A stretch of DNA of 64,000 nucleotides from Phycisphaerae bacterium (GTDB lineage: Bacteria; Planctomycetota; Phycisphaerae; Sedimentisphaerales; Sedimentisphaeraceae): contig JALWYQ010000001.1 in NCBI GenBank assembly GCA_027078365.1, positions 1 to 64,000 of the forward strand, written 5' to 3'. Below are positions 53,906 through 64,000 of this stretch, in pieces; position 1 is the first letter of the stretch, and the number at the start of each line of letters is the position of its first letter. A program made the translations under genes and the position numbers. Under the pieces are notes generated by a model. It made no database searches and was not told where the DNA came from. It saw only the letters and a list, made by a program, of their open reading frames with translations.

Positions 53906-56770
53906 CTAACTAGAAGCCTCCTGCTCTCTTGAATCTTCTAAGAGCCTCTCCTTTAAATACTTTGCAGTGTAGCTACCATCAACCAAACAGACCTGTTCAG
54001 GTGAACCCTGCGCAATAATCTCACCTCCACCATCTCCACCGTCTGGACCGAGATCTATTATGTAATCGGCCGTCTTTATCACATCTAAATTATGCTCAAT
54101 CACTACAACACTATTGCCAAGGTCAACTAACTGACTAAGGGTGTTTAGTAAATTATGAATATCAGCAAAATGCAAGCCTGTAGTAGGTTCGTCTAAGATA
54201 TAAAGAGTGTGTCCCGTAGATGGCTTACCAAGTTCTGCTGCTAATTTAACCCTCTGCGCTTCACCACCAGATAGAGTCGTAGAGGCTTGCCCAAGTTTCA
54301 TATAACCGAGTCCAACATTGCAAAGCGATTTGAGCAGACGAATAATCTTGGGGAAATTTGCAAAATAACGTAGAGCGTCTTGAATTTGCATATCAAGGAT
54401 ATCTGCAATGTTCTTGCCCTTGTAAGTTATCTGCAAAGTTTCTTTGTTGTAGCGAGTCCCCTTACATGCTTGGCAAGTTACATAAACATCTGGCAAAAAA
54501 TGCATCTCTATTTTTTTAGTTCCCTGACCTTGACACTCCTCACATCGACCACCTTTAACATTGAAGCTAAAACGACCTGGCTTGTAACCACGAATTTTAG
54601 CCTCCCTAGTTTTTGCAAAGAGTTGTCGGATAAGATCGAATACTCCCGTATATGTTGCAGGATTGCTGCGCGGAGTGCGTCCAATTGGAGATTGATCGAT
54701 TTCAATAACCTTATCAATACGAGAGATACCTAAGACATTTTTATGCGCACCAGGACGATCTTTAGAGTTGTACATCTTGCGTTTTAAAGCCTTAAGCAAT
54801 ATCTGATTTACCAAAGTACTCTTGCCAGACCCAGAAACCCCTGTCACACAAGTAAAGACTCCGAGTGGAAATTTTACGCTGATATTTTTAAGATTATTTT
54901 CTGTGGCATTTTTAACTTCTAAAGCATTGCCAAGATTGTATTTTCTACGTTTCTTAGGTAACTCTATCTTGCATTTACCACTTAGATAGTGACCCGTAAT
55001 AGATCGACTAGCCCTGCATATATCTTCAAGTGAGCCTTGCGCAATCAGCTCACCACCATGTGCACCAGCAGCTGGTCCAATATCTATGATATGGTCTGCT
55101 TCAGCAATCACATCTTCATCGTGTTCTACAACAAGAACAGTGTTGCCAATATCTGTTAGTCTGCGCAGGATACCAATAAGTCTATCATTATCACGGCGAT
55201 GCAGTCCAATAGTAGGTTCATCTAAAACATAGCAACATCCAACCAGACCAGAACCAACTTGAGTTGCAAGGCGAATGCGCTGCGCTTCACCGCCAGAAAG
55301 GGTTGAGCTAACTCTATTTAGAGTTAAATAGCCAAGTCCAACATCAACCATAAATCTCAACCTTGCGCGAATCTCTTTTAACGGTGCTGAAGCTATAATT
55401 TGCTTTTCCGTATCAAACGTTAAAGAGTCAAAAAACTCTTTGGCTTTTTCTATACTAAGTTGCGAGACTTCATTGATATTCAAACCGCCAATCGTAACGC
55501 TTAGAGCTTCTTTGCGCAATCTTGCACCACCACATAATCTACACGGTTGTTCGGATAGATAGCTATGCATTCGAGCCTTTACAAACTCACTAGTTGTATT
55601 TTCCCATCGGCGAATAAGATTTGGAATCACCCCTTCAAACTTAACTCCATACTTCTTCTCATCAGTACTGGTGGTTCCATTCATAAGGATTGTACGAATT
55701 TTTGTAGGAATCTTTTTAAATGGTAATGATTTATCAATATTAAAATCTCGGCAAAACTTATTAATCATTCTACTGTAGAGAATGTTCATACGTTTACCAC
55801 CTTTGCGCCATGCATCGATGGCGCCTTGGTCTAGCGAGACGTTGGTGTCTGGAACAATTAAATCTTTATCGAACTCTAAAATAGTCCCAAGCCCATCGCA
55901 TTGTGGACAGGCTCCATGCGGTGAGTTAAAACTAAAAAGTCTTGGTGATAATTCTTCTAACGATGCTTGCGGATGCTTTGAACATGCAAACTTTTCACTA
56001 TAAACAACGTCTTGCCATTGGCCGCTACCGCCATTTTTTCTGTCATCACTTGGCTGTTGCATCATAACTATGACACTACCATCTGATAGCTTCAGTGCAG
56101 TTTCAATAGAATCTGCAAGGCGAGCCCTAATTCCATCTTTAAGTATAATTCTATCTACAACAACAAAGATGTCGTGTCTTTTATTTTTATCAAGAAGGGC
56201 TACATTCTTTAAATCACAGATGTTGCCATCAACACGAACACGAACAAAACCCTCACGTTGTATGTGCTGAAAAATTTCCTTATGCTCGCCCTTAACTCCC
56301 CTAACGAGCGGCGAACATATTTGTAGCTTAGTGCCAGCAGGTTTTTCTAGAATGGAATCTACGATTTGAGTTGAGCTTTGGCTAGCAATTTCTTCACCAC
56401 ATATCCAACAGTGTGGAGTGCCTGCGCGGGCAAATAAAACTCTACAATAATCGTAAATTTCTGTAGTTGTCGCAACGGTAGAGCGTGGATTACTAGCGGC
56501 TCTGCGCTGCTCAATCGCTATTGTTGGTGGAAGCCCTTCGATGCTCTCAACCTTAGGCTTTTGCATCTGCTCTAAAAATTGCCTCGCATAAGCACTAAGT
56601 GATTCTACATATTTACGCTGACCTTCAGCATATATTGTATCAAAAGCAAGTGTACTCTTACCAGAACCACTTATACCAGTTACCAGCACTAATTTATCGC
56701 GTGGAATTTCCACATCTATGTTTTTAAGGTTATGCTCGTTGGCACCCTTAACTATTATTGATTTAGTCAC
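53906..56770 (-). CDS. uvrA: Excinuclease ABC subunit A
   Basis: 954 residues from GTG 56770 ([19 protein letters not shown]), which has GATGAGGCTAGA upstream; a TTG at 56788 in frame lacks support. Two ABC ATPase halves: Walker [14 protein letters not shown] and [13 protein letters not shown], signatures [13 protein letters not shown] and [13 protein letters not shown], and Cys zinc knuckles ([32 protein letters not shown]). It recognises bulky DNA lesions and loads UvrB in nucleotide excision repair. It lies 250 bp downstream of the Gfo/Idh gene and past a terminator, so it probably has its own promoter. Confidence 0.98.
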   Translation of the reverse strand: MTKSIIVKGANEHNLKNIDVEIPRDKLVLVTGISGSGKSTLAFDTIYAEGQRKYVESLSAYARQFLEQMQKPKVESIEGLPPTIAIEQRRAASNPRSTVATTTEIYDYCRVLFARAGTPHCWICGEEIASQSSTQIVDSILEKPAGTKLQICSPLVRGVKGEHKEIFQHIQREGFVRVRVDGNICDLKNVALLDKNKRHDIFVVVDRIILKDGIRARLADSIETALKLSDGSVIVMMQQPSDDRKNGGSGQWQDVVYSEKFACSKHPQASLEELSPRLFSFNSPHGACPQCDGLGTILEFDKDLIVPDTNVSLDQGAIDAWRKGGKRMNILYSRMINKFCRDFNIDKSLPFKKIPTKIRTILMNGTTSTDEKKYGVKFEGVIPNLIRRWENTTSEFVKARMHSYLSEQPCRLCGGARLRKEALSVTIGGLNINEVSQLSIEKAKEFFDSLTFDTEKQIIASAPLKEIRARLRFMVDVGLGYLTLNRVSSTLSGGEAQRIRLATQVGSGLVGCCYVLDEPTIGLHRRDNDRLIGILRRLTDIGNTVLVVEHDEDVIAEADHIIDIGPAAGAHGGELIAQGSLEDICRASRSITGHYLSGKCKIELPKKRRKYNLGNALEVKNATENNLKNISVKFPLGVFTCVTGVSGSGKSTLVNQILLKALKRKMYNSKDRPGAHKNVLGISRIDKVIEIDQSPIGRTPRSNPATYTGVFDLIRQLFAKTREAKIRGYKPGRFSFNVKGGRCEECQGQGTKKIEMHFLPDVYVTCQACKGTRYNKETLQITYKGKNIADILDMQIQDALRYFANFPKIIRLLKSLCNVGLGYMKLGQASTTLSGGEAQRVKLAAELGKPSTGHTLYILDEPTTGLHFADIHNLLNTLSQLVDLGNSVVVIEHNLDVIKTADYIIDLGPDGGDGGGEIIAQGSPEQVCLVDGSYTAKYLKERLLEDSREQEASS

Positions 56771-56969
56771 TCTAGCCTCATCCTGCAATTAAATACTTAT
56801 ATAGTAATATGTACGGATAAAACAATTTAGCCATCTTAGCATTGCAACTTTGGATATGCAACTCTTTTATATTGAGTTGATAAAAATGGTGCTCTTGAGA
56901 TATATTTACCAAACGAGACTTTTCATAGAGGGTTGAAATAATAGTAAAGATTGTATTTATTATCCCAAT

Positions 56970-57005
56970 AAAAAAGCGGATTAAGATAAATAACCTTAAC
57001 CCGCT
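56970..57005 (-). terminator. Terminator after the Gfo/Idh gene
   Basis: AGCGGATTAAG/CTTAACCCGCT stem with one mismatch, then CTTTTTTATT on the minus strand; ends the lpx operon. Confidence 0.82.
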
Positions 57006-57026
57006 AATCATTTTCCAAAAAACAAT

Positions 57027-58031
57027 CTACTCCCAGCTATGCTGCTTGATGGAATCTAGAATCATCTTCGCACACTTCATAGCATTTAATCCCTCCTGTG
57101 CTGTAACCTCTGGACGGTCACTATGATTGGCAACAGCATTCAAGAATGACTCTTGTTCGACTCTTAATGGCTCTTTATCATCAATGCTTAACTCTTCTAT
57201 AGTTAAGAGCTCTGGCCAGTTGAACGAACCAAAATCAAAATCCTCATCGGCTTGTTTTTGCTTTATCCATTCAACGAGGTTAATATTTTCATTCGCCTTA
57301 ATTGCAATACCACTTTTCTTAAAAAAGTCTAAGCTCAAATAGCCTTGTCTGCTAAAAAGTCTTACCTTGCGTTCTGTCTTTAATGCGAGCCTGGACGCTG
57401 TAACGTTAGCAATACAACCGTTCTCAAAATAGATTCGAGCATTGCATAAATCTTCGTGATCACCTATCACATTTACACCAACAGCATCAACACGTTTGAC
57501 CTCACTTTGCGCAAGAGAGAGTATAATATCAATATCATGTATCATAACATCAAGAACAACTCCAATATCTGTCGAGCGAAATGGGTATGGGCTAATTCGA
57601 TTGGCTTCTATAAATTTAGGCTCTATATTAAGCCTCTTCATCGCTTGAATCACAGGGTTGCATCTTTCGCTGTGACCAACAGCAACAACAACATTGTGCT
57701 TTTTAGCCAACTCGGCAATCTCTTGCCCTTGAGCTACCGTTGCAGCAAGTGGCTTTTCAATCAAAACAGCAACACCATTTTCAATAAATAACTTGGCAAG
57801 TTCGAGATGATATTTAGTAGGCGCAGACACTGTAACTGCATCAACCTGCCCAATAATTTCTGAAGCATCGTTAGCCGCTTTACAGCCATACTTATCTGCC
57901 AAGGCCTTAGCCTTTGCAATGTCCGTATCGACAATTGCGACCAACTCACTATTTTCAAGAAGATCATACACTCTGGCATGATATCCACCCATCTTGCCAG
58001 CACCAACAACTGCTGTTCTTATTTTTTTCAT
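57027..58031 (-). CDS. Gfo/Idh/MocA-family NAD(P)-dependent dehydrogenase
   Basis: 334 residues from ATG 58031 (AAAGGAAGTAAC); the in-frame start at 58055 is rejected. Rossmann motif IRTAVVGAGKMGGYHARVYD at the N-terminus, VLIEKPLA near residue 90 with the family EKP catalytic Lys, and the C-terminal sheet domain DVMIHDIDIILSLAQ. It is 56 bp after lpxA in the lpx run. In bacteria that make 3-amino-glucosamine lipid A, GnnA is a Gfo/Idh enzyme encoded beside lpxA, but its aminotransferase partner GnnB is not seen here. Family firm, substrate inferred. Confidence 0.92.
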   Translation of the reverse strand: MKKIRTAVVGAGKMGGYHARVYDLLENSELVAIVDTDIAKAKALADKYGCKAANDASEIIGQVDAVTVSAPTKYHLELAKLFIENGVAVLIEKPLAATVAQGQEIAELAKKHNVVVAVGHSERCNPVIQAMKRLNIEPKFIEANRISPYPFRSTDIGVVLDVMIHDIDIILSLAQSEVKRVDAVGVNVIGDHEDLCNARIYFENGCIANVTASRLALKTERKVRLFSRQGYLSLDFFKKSGIAIKANENINLVEWIKQKQADEDFDFGSFNWPELLTIEELSIDDKEPLRVEQESFLNAVANHSDRPEVTAQEGLNAMKCAKMILDSIKQHSWE

Positions 58032-58087
58032 GTTACTTCCTTTAGAGATAGACATGTCTAAAAATTGTTCTGATCTAAAAACATAGC

Positions 58088-58897
58088 CTATCTAAAAGTT
58101 TCAAGATATCGTCCAAAGCGATGTTGATCGCTACGAAGTATTGCCTCGACAATTTCCAAGCTAGGGGCATCTAACGCACTTGACTCTTTCAATTCCTTAG
58201 CAACCTCTACGATAGGACCATCTTGACGGTAAAGTTTCTTAAAGGTTGCAAATACACTTTTCTGCTCTGACTCTGTAAGACCCGCCCTTGTCATACCACG
58301 CTTATTCACCGAGCGAACTGTATTTGGGTAGTGTCCACTGACTGTTAGATAAGGCGGCACATCATGGTTAATTCCGCTCATACCGGAAGCGTAAGCCCAT
58401 TTACCAATAGTGCAAAATTGATGCACAGCCACCATACCACTCATCCAAACCCCTGTCTCAATTTTACAGTGGCCACTTATTTGAGTAAGGTTACTCATAA
58501 TGATTTGATCTTCTAGCTCGCAATCGTGGCCTATATGAACACCAACCATGATAAAATTATTGTTACCTATTTTTGTGATACCACCTTCATGCATCCCTGG
58601 ATGAATTGTAACTGTCTCACGAATAGTATTGCCGTCACCAATGATTAGCTTGCCAACCTTTTTATCTTTTGGCATACCAAAGATCTGCGGACCAAGACCT
58701 ATACAACAATTACTGAAAAAGTGGTTATCCTTACCTATAACAACATCTTTACCTATAACAACATTTGGGTCTAACACGCAATTGTCGCCTATTGTTGTTC
58801 CTTCGCCAATAAAACAATTCGCTCCAACACGAACACCAGAACCAAGAACTACCCCATCTTCTACAACAGCTGTTGGATGTATTAATATATCTGACAT
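58088..58897 (-). CDS. lpxA: Acyl-[ACP]-UDP-N-acetylglucosamine O-acyltransferase
   Basis: 269 residues. A left-handed beta-helix of hexapeptide repeats from IHPTAVVEDGVVLG to about residue 180, with the catalytic His in MVGVHIGHDCELED and HQFCTIGKWAYASGMSGINHDVPPY near 160, then the helical tail (SEQKSVFATFKKLYR). It starts lipid A assembly by acylating UDP-GlcNAc, or its 3-amino analogue in some species. The start has AGGAAAG at a slightly long spacing. It follows lpxC-fabZ by 61 bp. Confidence 0.97.
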   Translation of the reverse strand: MSDILIHPTAVVEDGVVLGSGVRVGANCFIGEGTTIGDNCVLDPNVVIGKDVVIGKDNHFFSNCCIGLGPQIFGMPKDKKVGKLIIGDGNTIRETVTIHPGMHEGGITKIGNNNFIMVGVHIGHDCELEDQIIMSNLTQISGHCKIETGVWMSGMVAVHQFCTIGKWAYASGMSGINHDVPPYLTVSGHYPNTVRSVNKRGMTRAGLTESEQKSVFATFKKLYRQDGPIVEVAKELKESSALDAPSLEIVEAILRSDQHRFGRYLETFR

Positions 58898-58958
58898 AAA
58901 ATAAATCTTTCCTACTATTGGAGTTTATACTATCTCAAATTCACTCAAGAGATATTTT

Positions 58959-60269
58959 TTACATTTCTTCATCATCGACTAACATAAATTTAAGATCTGC
59001 CTCAGCAACAACAGTATCGCCAACAAAAGCCTGTGCGTGACATTGAGCAGAACGAGAACGAACTTTCACAGATTCACTTTGTAAGATTAATTGGTCACCA
59101 GGGACAACACTCTTTCTAATCTTTACAGCATCCATAGTCAACAGGACTGCAAGACGGCCAGTGTTTTCGAGTTTTTGCGAAAACAACAATCCAGATATCT
59201 GCGCCAATGCCTCAACGATGAGGACGCCCGGCATTATTGGATTTTGAGGGAAATGCCCCTGAAAAAACAGTTCATTGAAAGTAACGTTTTTGATTCCAGT
59301 TATTTTAGAATCATTTTCAATATCAATGACCTTGTCAACAAGCAAGAAAGGATAACGGTGAGGCAATATGCGCTGAATTCTTCTTATATCAAGTAGTGCG
59401 TCTGTGCCCGTTTTTTTTTGTCTTAGTTTCTTTTGGGCCTCGGCCATTATCTTCTTGGCAAGTTTTTGGTTAAGGGAATGACCACTCTTATAGGCAACTA
59501 TACGACCAACGATAGGAACCGTAGCCAAAGCGAGATCTCCTATCAAATCCACAATCTTGTGCCTTACACATTCATCAGAAAACCGATAACTATTCTTAAT
59601 TGGTCCATCGGAATTTATCACTAAGATTTCTTTAGGGCTAAGATGAGTTCCAATACCAGCAGCTTGAAACTGCATCGCTTCGGCTTCAAGTAAGAACGTT
59701 CTAGCTGGAGCTAGATTCCTTTCAAAGTTTTCCTTAGATAACGTTGCCGTATAGAGTTGGCGACCAATCCCAATGTGCTGTGTATAGTCAAGGTCAAATG
59801 TTATCTCAAGTGTATTAGTCTTTGCAGGTAAGGCATAAAGTGTCGCATCGCCTTCACTAACATGAATTGGCTCTGTAATCACAAACTCCTTAGCGACCTT
59901 AGTTTGTTCAACAATGCCTGCCTTGGTCAACATCTTAAGAAATTCATTAGCACTGCCATCAAAACCCGGAACTTCAGGTCCTGACAATTCAATGTAGAGA
60001 TTGTCAATCTCAAGCGCATACACCGCCGCAAGACAATGCTCTGTAGTCTCAACACTAGCATCGCCCTTACACAGGGCTGTACGCCTATCCTTTTGGGCAA
60101 GAGATGCTATTGACGCACAAATGCGCTGCGGCTCGTCCAAGTCCGTGCGTATAAATACAATACCAGTATCTTCAGGGGCAGGCTTAAACACGATTTTAGC
60201 TTCAATTCCGCTAAAAAGCCCCTTGCCTGAAGATTTAACTTCGTTAGCTATCGTTTTTTGTAGCCTCAA
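58959..60269 (-). CDS. lpxC-fabZ: Bifunctional LpxC deacetylase / FabZ dehydratase
   Basis: 436 residues. Residues 1-285 are LpxC: zinc ligands His78 ([10 protein letters not shown]), His237 and Asp241 ([10 protein letters not shown]), catalytic His264 (KSGHSLNQ). Residues 294-436 are Fab[38 protein letters not shown] with His339 and Glu353. The fusion joins the committed lipid A step to 3-hydroxyacyl-ACP dehydration and is known from Bacteroidetes and Planctomycetes. The start is TTG at 60269, inside the last 26 bases of lpxD with AAAGGTG upstream, so translation is coupled and probably modest. Confidence 0.97.
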   Translation of the reverse strand: MRLQKTIANEVKSSGKGLFSGIEAKIVFKPAPEDTGIVFIRTDLDEPQRICASIASLAQKDRRTALCKGDASVETTEHCLAAVYALEIDNLYIELSGPEVPGFDGSANEFLKMLTKAGIVEQTKVAKEFVITEPIHVSEGDATLYALPAKTNTLEITFDLDYTQHIGIGRQLYTATLSKENFERNLAPARTFLLEAEAMQFQAAGIGTHLSPKEILVINSDGPIKNSYRFSDECVRHKIVDLIGDLALATVPIVGRIVAYKSGHSLNQKLAKKIMAEAQKKLRQKKTGTDALLDIRRIQRILPHRYPFLLVDKVIDIENDSKITGIKNVTFNELFFQGHFPQNPIMPGVLIVEALAQISGLLFSQKLENTGRLAVLLTMDAVKIRKSVVPGDQLILQSESVKVRSRSAQCHAQAFVGDTVVAEADLKFMLVDDEEM

Positions 60270-61284
60270 GTTTTTTCACCTTTTCCGTCAATTGTTTTAC
60301 TGTATCTGCCAATCTAGGCAATCTATTTGTATAAGCAATAATCTTCTGAGCTTTCTTAATCTCACGCGCCGGATAACCCCAAAGCACTGGCCCATGAGAT
60401 GCATGCCCTGCAACTAAAGCTCTGGCGGCAAGTATAATGCCATCAGCAATCTCGACATGGTCAATCACTCCAGCTTGGCCACCCATCATAACACCATCGC
60501 CAATAACCGTACTGCCGGCAATTCCACATTGAGCAGCAATCAAGCAACACTTACCAATAACACAGTTGTGAGCTATCTGGACTAAATTGTCAATCTTTGT
60601 GCCCATACCAATTACTGTATTACCAAATTTGGCACGGTCTATTGTTGTGTTTGCACCAATCTCGACAAAATCCTCTAATATAACTCCACCAAGATGCGGA
60701 ATCAATTTCGGTACGTTGTTAACAGCTCTATAACCAAATCCAACTGCGCCAATAGTTGTATTGGCCTGCAACACACAATAATTACCGATGGTGCAATTAT
60801 CGTAAATCACAACATTAGAGTCAAGCCTACAATTTGAACCAATGGTCGAGGCCTCACCTATACTACAGCCAGATGCAATTACTGTATTCTCACCTATAAC
60901 GACATTCTCGCCAATAACAACGTTGGCCCCTATCGATACAGAATCGGCTATTTGGGAAGATTCTCCTATAATAGCTGAGGGATGAATACCAGGTGTTACT
61001 ACCACCTTGTCGCTAAAATATTCAAGAATTGTTATCAACGCTTCATCGATATTTTCAACAACAATCTGGGTTTTGTCTATTTGCTCCAACTCTCTAGCAA
61101 CTAAAACTGCGCCAGCTTTACTACTAGATAGTGATTCTAAATATTTAATATCAGATAAAAATGTCAGCTCGTTATCTAAAGCAGCATCAATTGCATTAAC
61201 AGAAACTATTGATAGATCATCTCGTCCGACTAATCTTCCACCAACAATCTCGCATATTTCTTTGGTTGTTAATATCTTTGCCAC
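60244..61284 (-). CDS. lpxD: UDP-3-O-acylglucosamine N-acyltransferase
   Basis: 346 residues, GTG start at 61284 with AGAAGG. An N-terminal uridine-binding domain (about 1-100) is followed by many hexapeptide repeats ([22 protein letters not shown]), the catalytic [24 protein letters not shown] near residue 235 and a C-terminal coiled helix ([18 protein letters not shown]). It adds the N-linked hydroxyacyl chain in lipid A synthesis. It follows ompH and overlaps lpxC-fabZ. Confidence 0.97.
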   Translation of the reverse strand: MAKILTTKEICEIVGGRLVGRDDLSIVSVNAIDAALDNELTFLSDIKYLESLSSSKAGAVLVARELEQIDKTQIVVENIDEALITILEYFSDKVVVTPGIHPSAIIGESSQIADSVSIGANVVIGENVVIGENTVIASGCSIGEASTIGSNCRLDSNVVIYDNCTIGNYCVLQANTTIGAVGFGYRAVNNVPKLIPHLGGVILEDFVEIGANTTIDRAKFGNTVIGMGTKIDNLVQIAHNCVIGKCCLIAAQCGIAGSTVIGDGVMMGGQAGVIDHVEIADGIILAARALVAGHASHGPVLWGYPAREIKKAQKIIAYTNRLPRLADTVKQLTEKVKKLEATKNDS

Positions 61285-61330
61285 AGCAAAACCTTCTTTT
61301 GACTTTTAAAACATTAAACCAATATCTATT

Positions 61331-61915
61331 TTACTTACTGTCTAAAACGTCTATAACTTTGCTTGTAATATCCATGTACTTCTCGTAGTAGAGAACCTTG
61401 TGAGTTTGGATTGCTAAAGATAGCTCACTAGGCGAATTGGCAGGCAGTTCAATTTTGTCTCTATCAAGAACCAATTCATATCCTTGAGATTTGGCAACAG
61501 ATTCAACTGCCGCTAGGATTTCTTTATATAGAGACTCCATTGCCCGTTGATTCTTTAACATTAATTCTTGTTGTAAGAATTCCTGTTGCGCATTAATGGC
61601 CGCACTCTGTTGCATATACTTTTGTTTCAATTTGGAATATTCAGCGCTACCCGGTTTTCTAGCATCAATGTCTGCCTTTACAACTTGAAGTTTTGCCTTC
61701 ATTTGCTCAAGTTCTTTAATTCCTTCATCTCTACTTTGGAGCACCTTGTCTTGAATCGCTTGGGCTCTTGTAGATGTTTGCATTATCTCAGGAATACTCA
61801 CAACCGCCGTCCCAGCAGACGCCGCCTTTGGGGCAGCTGTAACATTATTGATTCCATTTATAGTAAACATCGCAACAGCGATAGTAAGGACTATCCATAA
61901 ACTTTTGTTATTCAT
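61331..61915 (-). CDS. OmpH/Skp-family periplasmic chaperone
   Basis: 194 residues with a signal peptide (1-28, to VTAAP). A long helical hairpin (about 55-140: RDEGIKELEQMKAKLQVVKADIDARK, YSKLKQKYMQQSAAINAQQEFLQQEL) gives the tentacles of Skp, and a beta-strand end (YELVLDRDKIELPANSPSE) closes the trimer. Skp carries unfolded outer-membrane proteins to the BAM complex. It sits 60 bp after bamA, the classical pairing. AGGAGAAAATAAGATC precedes the ATG. Confidence 0.93.
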   Translation of the reverse strand: MNNKSLWIVLTIAVAMFTINGINNVTAAPKAASAGTAVVSIPEIMQTSTRAQAIQDKVLQSRDEGIKELEQMKAKLQVVKADIDARKPGSAEYSKLKQKYMQQSAAINAQQEFLQQELMLKNQRAMESLYKEILAAVESVAKSQGYELVLDRDKIELPANSPSELSLAIQTHKVLYYEKYMDITSKVIDVLDSK

Positions 61916-61975
61916 GATCTTATTTTCTCCTAACTTTCAAAATGAAATTATCATATAACTACATACAAGTAAACT

Positions 61976-64000
61976 TTAGAACAGCCTTCCAACAGAGAAG
62001 CTAAATACTTGTGTATCATCATCCTCTTCTTTCATGAGAGGAACTGCAAACTCGAATCGCATTGGCACTGGGCCAAACCATTGTGGCAGAAGAATTTGAA
62101 TACCACTACCAACACTCACTCGACAGTCATCATCGTCAAGCAATACTCCATCAGCAAAGAAAAGCCAAGCAAAGGTATCGCTAGTCATAGGTACTGAAAT
62201 CTCTGCATTTGCCTGTAGAATCCAATCGCTACCAATAGGGTCTTTGTATTCTCCTGGAGAAAGAGTACTTTCACCTTTAGGACCAACTCCACGATATTCA
62301 AATCCCCTTATACTTCCACTACCACCTGCATAAAACTTTTCAAAGACCGGTGCATCTCCAACAATCGCACCTGCATGAAGTTTTGTCTCTAGCACAGTCT
62401 TGCGTTCTGATAGATCTTCGCTTAGGGTCTTATACCAACGATACGTACTGGTAACAACTCCAAAGGTATAGTCTCCGGCGACCTGCTCATAAGCAAGGTC
62501 CAACACACTTCCATCCGTTGGGTTGTACTTATTGTTTGTCTTATTGTATGAAGCGCTCGCCTTTAAACCAAAGATTGTGCTTTTACCCCTGTCATCTTTG
62601 ACCTCTTTTGGCGCATCCGAATCTATTTCAGTTATGTCAACATTTTCAATTCGAGTTGCAAGACCGAACTTCCAGCCATCTTCATAGCGTCTAGTTATGC
62701 CAGCATAAGCCTTTATTCTCTCTTCATCGTATGATTCGCGACCACGAACAAATTTTGATGCACCAACATTTAAACCGACTGGCTTATCCAATAGGTATGG
62801 CTCATTGAAGTTTGCAGAAAATCTTGTCTCTTCGGTACCTGGTTCGAAAGAGAGTCTCATTGTTTGCCCAGCACCCTTAAATGATTTGCCACTCATAAAT
62901 TCCGACCAAGAGGTAGGCCAATCAGATATGTCGAAATTTCTCTGCTCTAAAACAATCTGGCCGATTAATCCACTGGAAGAATCAACACCGGCACCAAACA
63001 TAATCATGCCGGTCCTTCCTTCAGAGATAGTAACGATAGCATCTTTTTGGTTAGGGGTAGAATCAACACTGCTTATTATAGCTTCTCCACTCATAGATGC
63101 GCGAGTTACATCTTTTTCTAAAGAACCACTTCCATCGCCACGTGCGATATCGGCATTGTACCACTGCCCCGGGATAAACTCCTCTTCGTCGAGAACCCGG
63201 CGTATAACTTTGTCGTTGGTCTCATAGTCTCCTGTTATATCGATACGACCAATTCTGAAGCGATTTCCTTCTGTAACTGTAACAATTACCTCAACTTTGT
63301 TTGGCTCTATAAACTTTCTCTCTAAGTCAACCCTAACATCAACAAAGCCCTTGCTGAGATATTTTTTACGTATTTGTTTTATATCAAACTCTACCCGTTC
63401 AGCGCTATAGGGAGACCCTATTTTACTCTTGAGGTTAGCTGTTAACTCATCTGTAGTAAAAAATTGATTACCCTCTACAGAAAAACTGTCCAGATAATAA
63501 ACGGGGCCTTCTTTAATTATGTAAGTAACATATGCTTTTGTTTTAGCCTCGTTGTATTCTACTTTTTTATCTACAACAACATCAACATAGCCTTTGTTCT
63601 TATAAATGGCCTCAAGCTTTTTTATGTCCTTCTCTAATTTCTTGCTGGTGAGATAAGAGGAGAAAAATAAAAATCTACGGGTCTTGGTTTTCATCTCTTT
63701 CTTTAAGGCTTTAGTTTCTATAGAGTTATTACCTTCAAAAGAGACCTTCTTAATCTTTACTCTAGGTCCTTCATTTATAGTAAAGATTATTCTTCCTTGA
63801 GAGAGACTCTTTTTATCAAATTCTACGGTTGCAAACGCATAGCCTTTCTCATCATAATCATTTAAGATAACCTCGCGAGCGTGAGTAACTTTGAATATGT
63901 TAAGGTAATCTCCAAGCAACAAACCTAATTTTTTAGACAACGTTCTGTCTGAGAATTTTTTATTTCCTTTAAATGTTATCTCTCGTACTAAATTCTTTTC
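61976..64000 (-). CDS. bamA: Outer-membrane protein assembly factor BamA (N-terminus beyond window)
   Basis: 675 codons in the window. The frame is open to the right edge and the first residues visible (VREITFKGNKKFSDRTL) are already a POTRA repeat, so the signal peptide and part of the POTRA region lie outside. Further POTRA repeats follow (KKVSFEGNNSIETKALKKEM, YYLDSFSVEGNQFFTTDEL, RFRIGRIDITGDYETND), then the Omp85 barrel with GSGSIRGFEYRGVGP, the conserved VRGF/Y loop, and a C-terminal FSFSVGRLF. It folds and inserts outer-membrane proteins and heads the bamA-ompH-lpxD-lpxC/fabZ-lpxA run. Confidence 0.97.
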   Translation of the reverse strand, partial: EKNLVREITFKGNKKFSDRTLSKKLGLLLGDYLNIFKVTHAREVILNDYDEKGYAFATVEFDKKSLSQGRIIFTINEGPRVKIKKVSFEGNNSIETKALKKEMKTKTRRFLFFSSYLTSKKLEKDIKKLEAIYKNKGYVDVVVDKKVEYNEAKTKAYVTYIIKEGPVYYLDSFSVEGNQFFTTDELTANLKSKIGSPYSAERVEFDIKQIRKKYLSKGFVDVRVDLERKFIEPNKVEVIVTVTEGNRFRIGRIDITGDYETNDKVIRRVLDEEEFIPGQWYNADIARGDGSGSLEKDVTRASMSGEAIISSVDSTPNQKDAIVTISEGRTGMIMFGAGVDSSSGLIGQIVLEQRNFDISDWPTSWSEFMSGKSFKGAGQTMRLSFEPGTEETRFSANFNEPYLLDKPVGLNVGASKFVRGRESYDEERIKAYAGITRRYEDGWKFGLATRIENVDITEIDSDAPKEVKDDRGKSTIFGLKASASYNKTNNKYNPTDGSVLDLAYEQVAGDYTFGVVTSTYRWYKTLSEDLSERKTVLETKLHAGAIVGDAPVFEKFYAGGSGSIRGFEYRGVGPKGESTLSPGEYKDPIGSDWILQANAEISVPMTSDTFAWLFFADGVLLDDDDCRVSVGSGIQILLPQWFGPVPMRFEFAVPLMKEEDDDTQVFSFSVGRLF

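Noticed and set aside
56778-57011. 77-codon minus-strand frame between the Gfo/Idh gene and uvrA
   Set aside because: It starts in a terminator hairpin and has no ribosome site; low-complexity AT-rich sequence.

Overview
The window is a low-GC (roughly 40 %) chromosomal segment from a Gram-negative-type bacterium. It carries an outer-membrane/lipid A biogenesis operon (bamA, ompH/skp, lpxD, an lpxC-fabZ fusion, lpxA), two PEP-CTERM (exosortase-sorted) proteins, porin-like barrels, GTP-dependent PEP carboxykinase, PPDK, a long-form HisG and a sigma-54 promoter. This combination best fits the Planctomycetota (Phycisphaerae-like) or a neighbouring PVC lineage. That is an inference from gene content; no rRNA is present to settle it. 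I see no phage, IS element, CRISPR array or plasmid feature. Both ends cut a gene: a DUF3857/transglutaminase protein on the left and bamA on the right.

Layout. 1-14.9 kb: the transglutaminase-like secreted protein; a pterin-binding methyltransferase-type protein; a PEP-CTERM protein with a possible internal thioester; ychF; a small membrane protein; groES-groEL behind a textbook sigma-54 promoter; a PAS histidine kinase with a small three-helix partner; a LolA-like protein plus beta-barrel operon; a 1.1-kb gene-poor stretch; tRNA-His; a second PEP-CTERM protein. 15-21.3 kb: ppdK, an isochorismatase-fold protein lacking the catalytic cysteine, and trmB-DUF1638-HAD. 21.3-29.2 kb: an operon of periplasmic binding-like protein, porin and chemoreceptor, then trehalose metabolism (otsAB fusion, GH15). 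29.2-30 kb: a strong promoter followed by three serial terminators with tiny ORFs. 30-36.7 kb: hisE-hisG, pckG, a secreted lipase-like hydrolase, eno, psd. 36.9-46.3 kb: hisA-rsgA-hemW, a phosphatase/unknown/EamA operon, a PilJ-type chemoreceptor and a BaiN/HI0933 flavoprotein. 46.3-52.8 kb: rnpB, nrdR, a lipoprotein, ilvB-ilvN-ilvC with a structured leader, and nfu. 52.8-64 kb: a minus-strand run in transcription order bamA, ompH, lpxD, lpxC-fabZ, lpxA, a Gfo/Idh/MocA dehydrogenase, uvrA, mtnA.

The central-carbon genes (eno, ppdK, pckG) sit at the PEP/pyruvate/oxaloacetate node. The lpx cluster forms one cell-envelope unit. The dehydrogenase next to lpxA raises the possibility of a 3-amino-sugar lipid A. 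The less ordinary signals are the near-identical 55-nt hairpins at two places in RNase P RNA, the serial-terminator RNA locus at 29.2-29.75 kb, the apparent excess of the palindrome TGCGCA across the window, the CX2CX2CX2C leader on acetolactate synthase, structured leaders before ilvB and a chemoreceptor, and several degenerate or unassigned enzyme-fold proteins.
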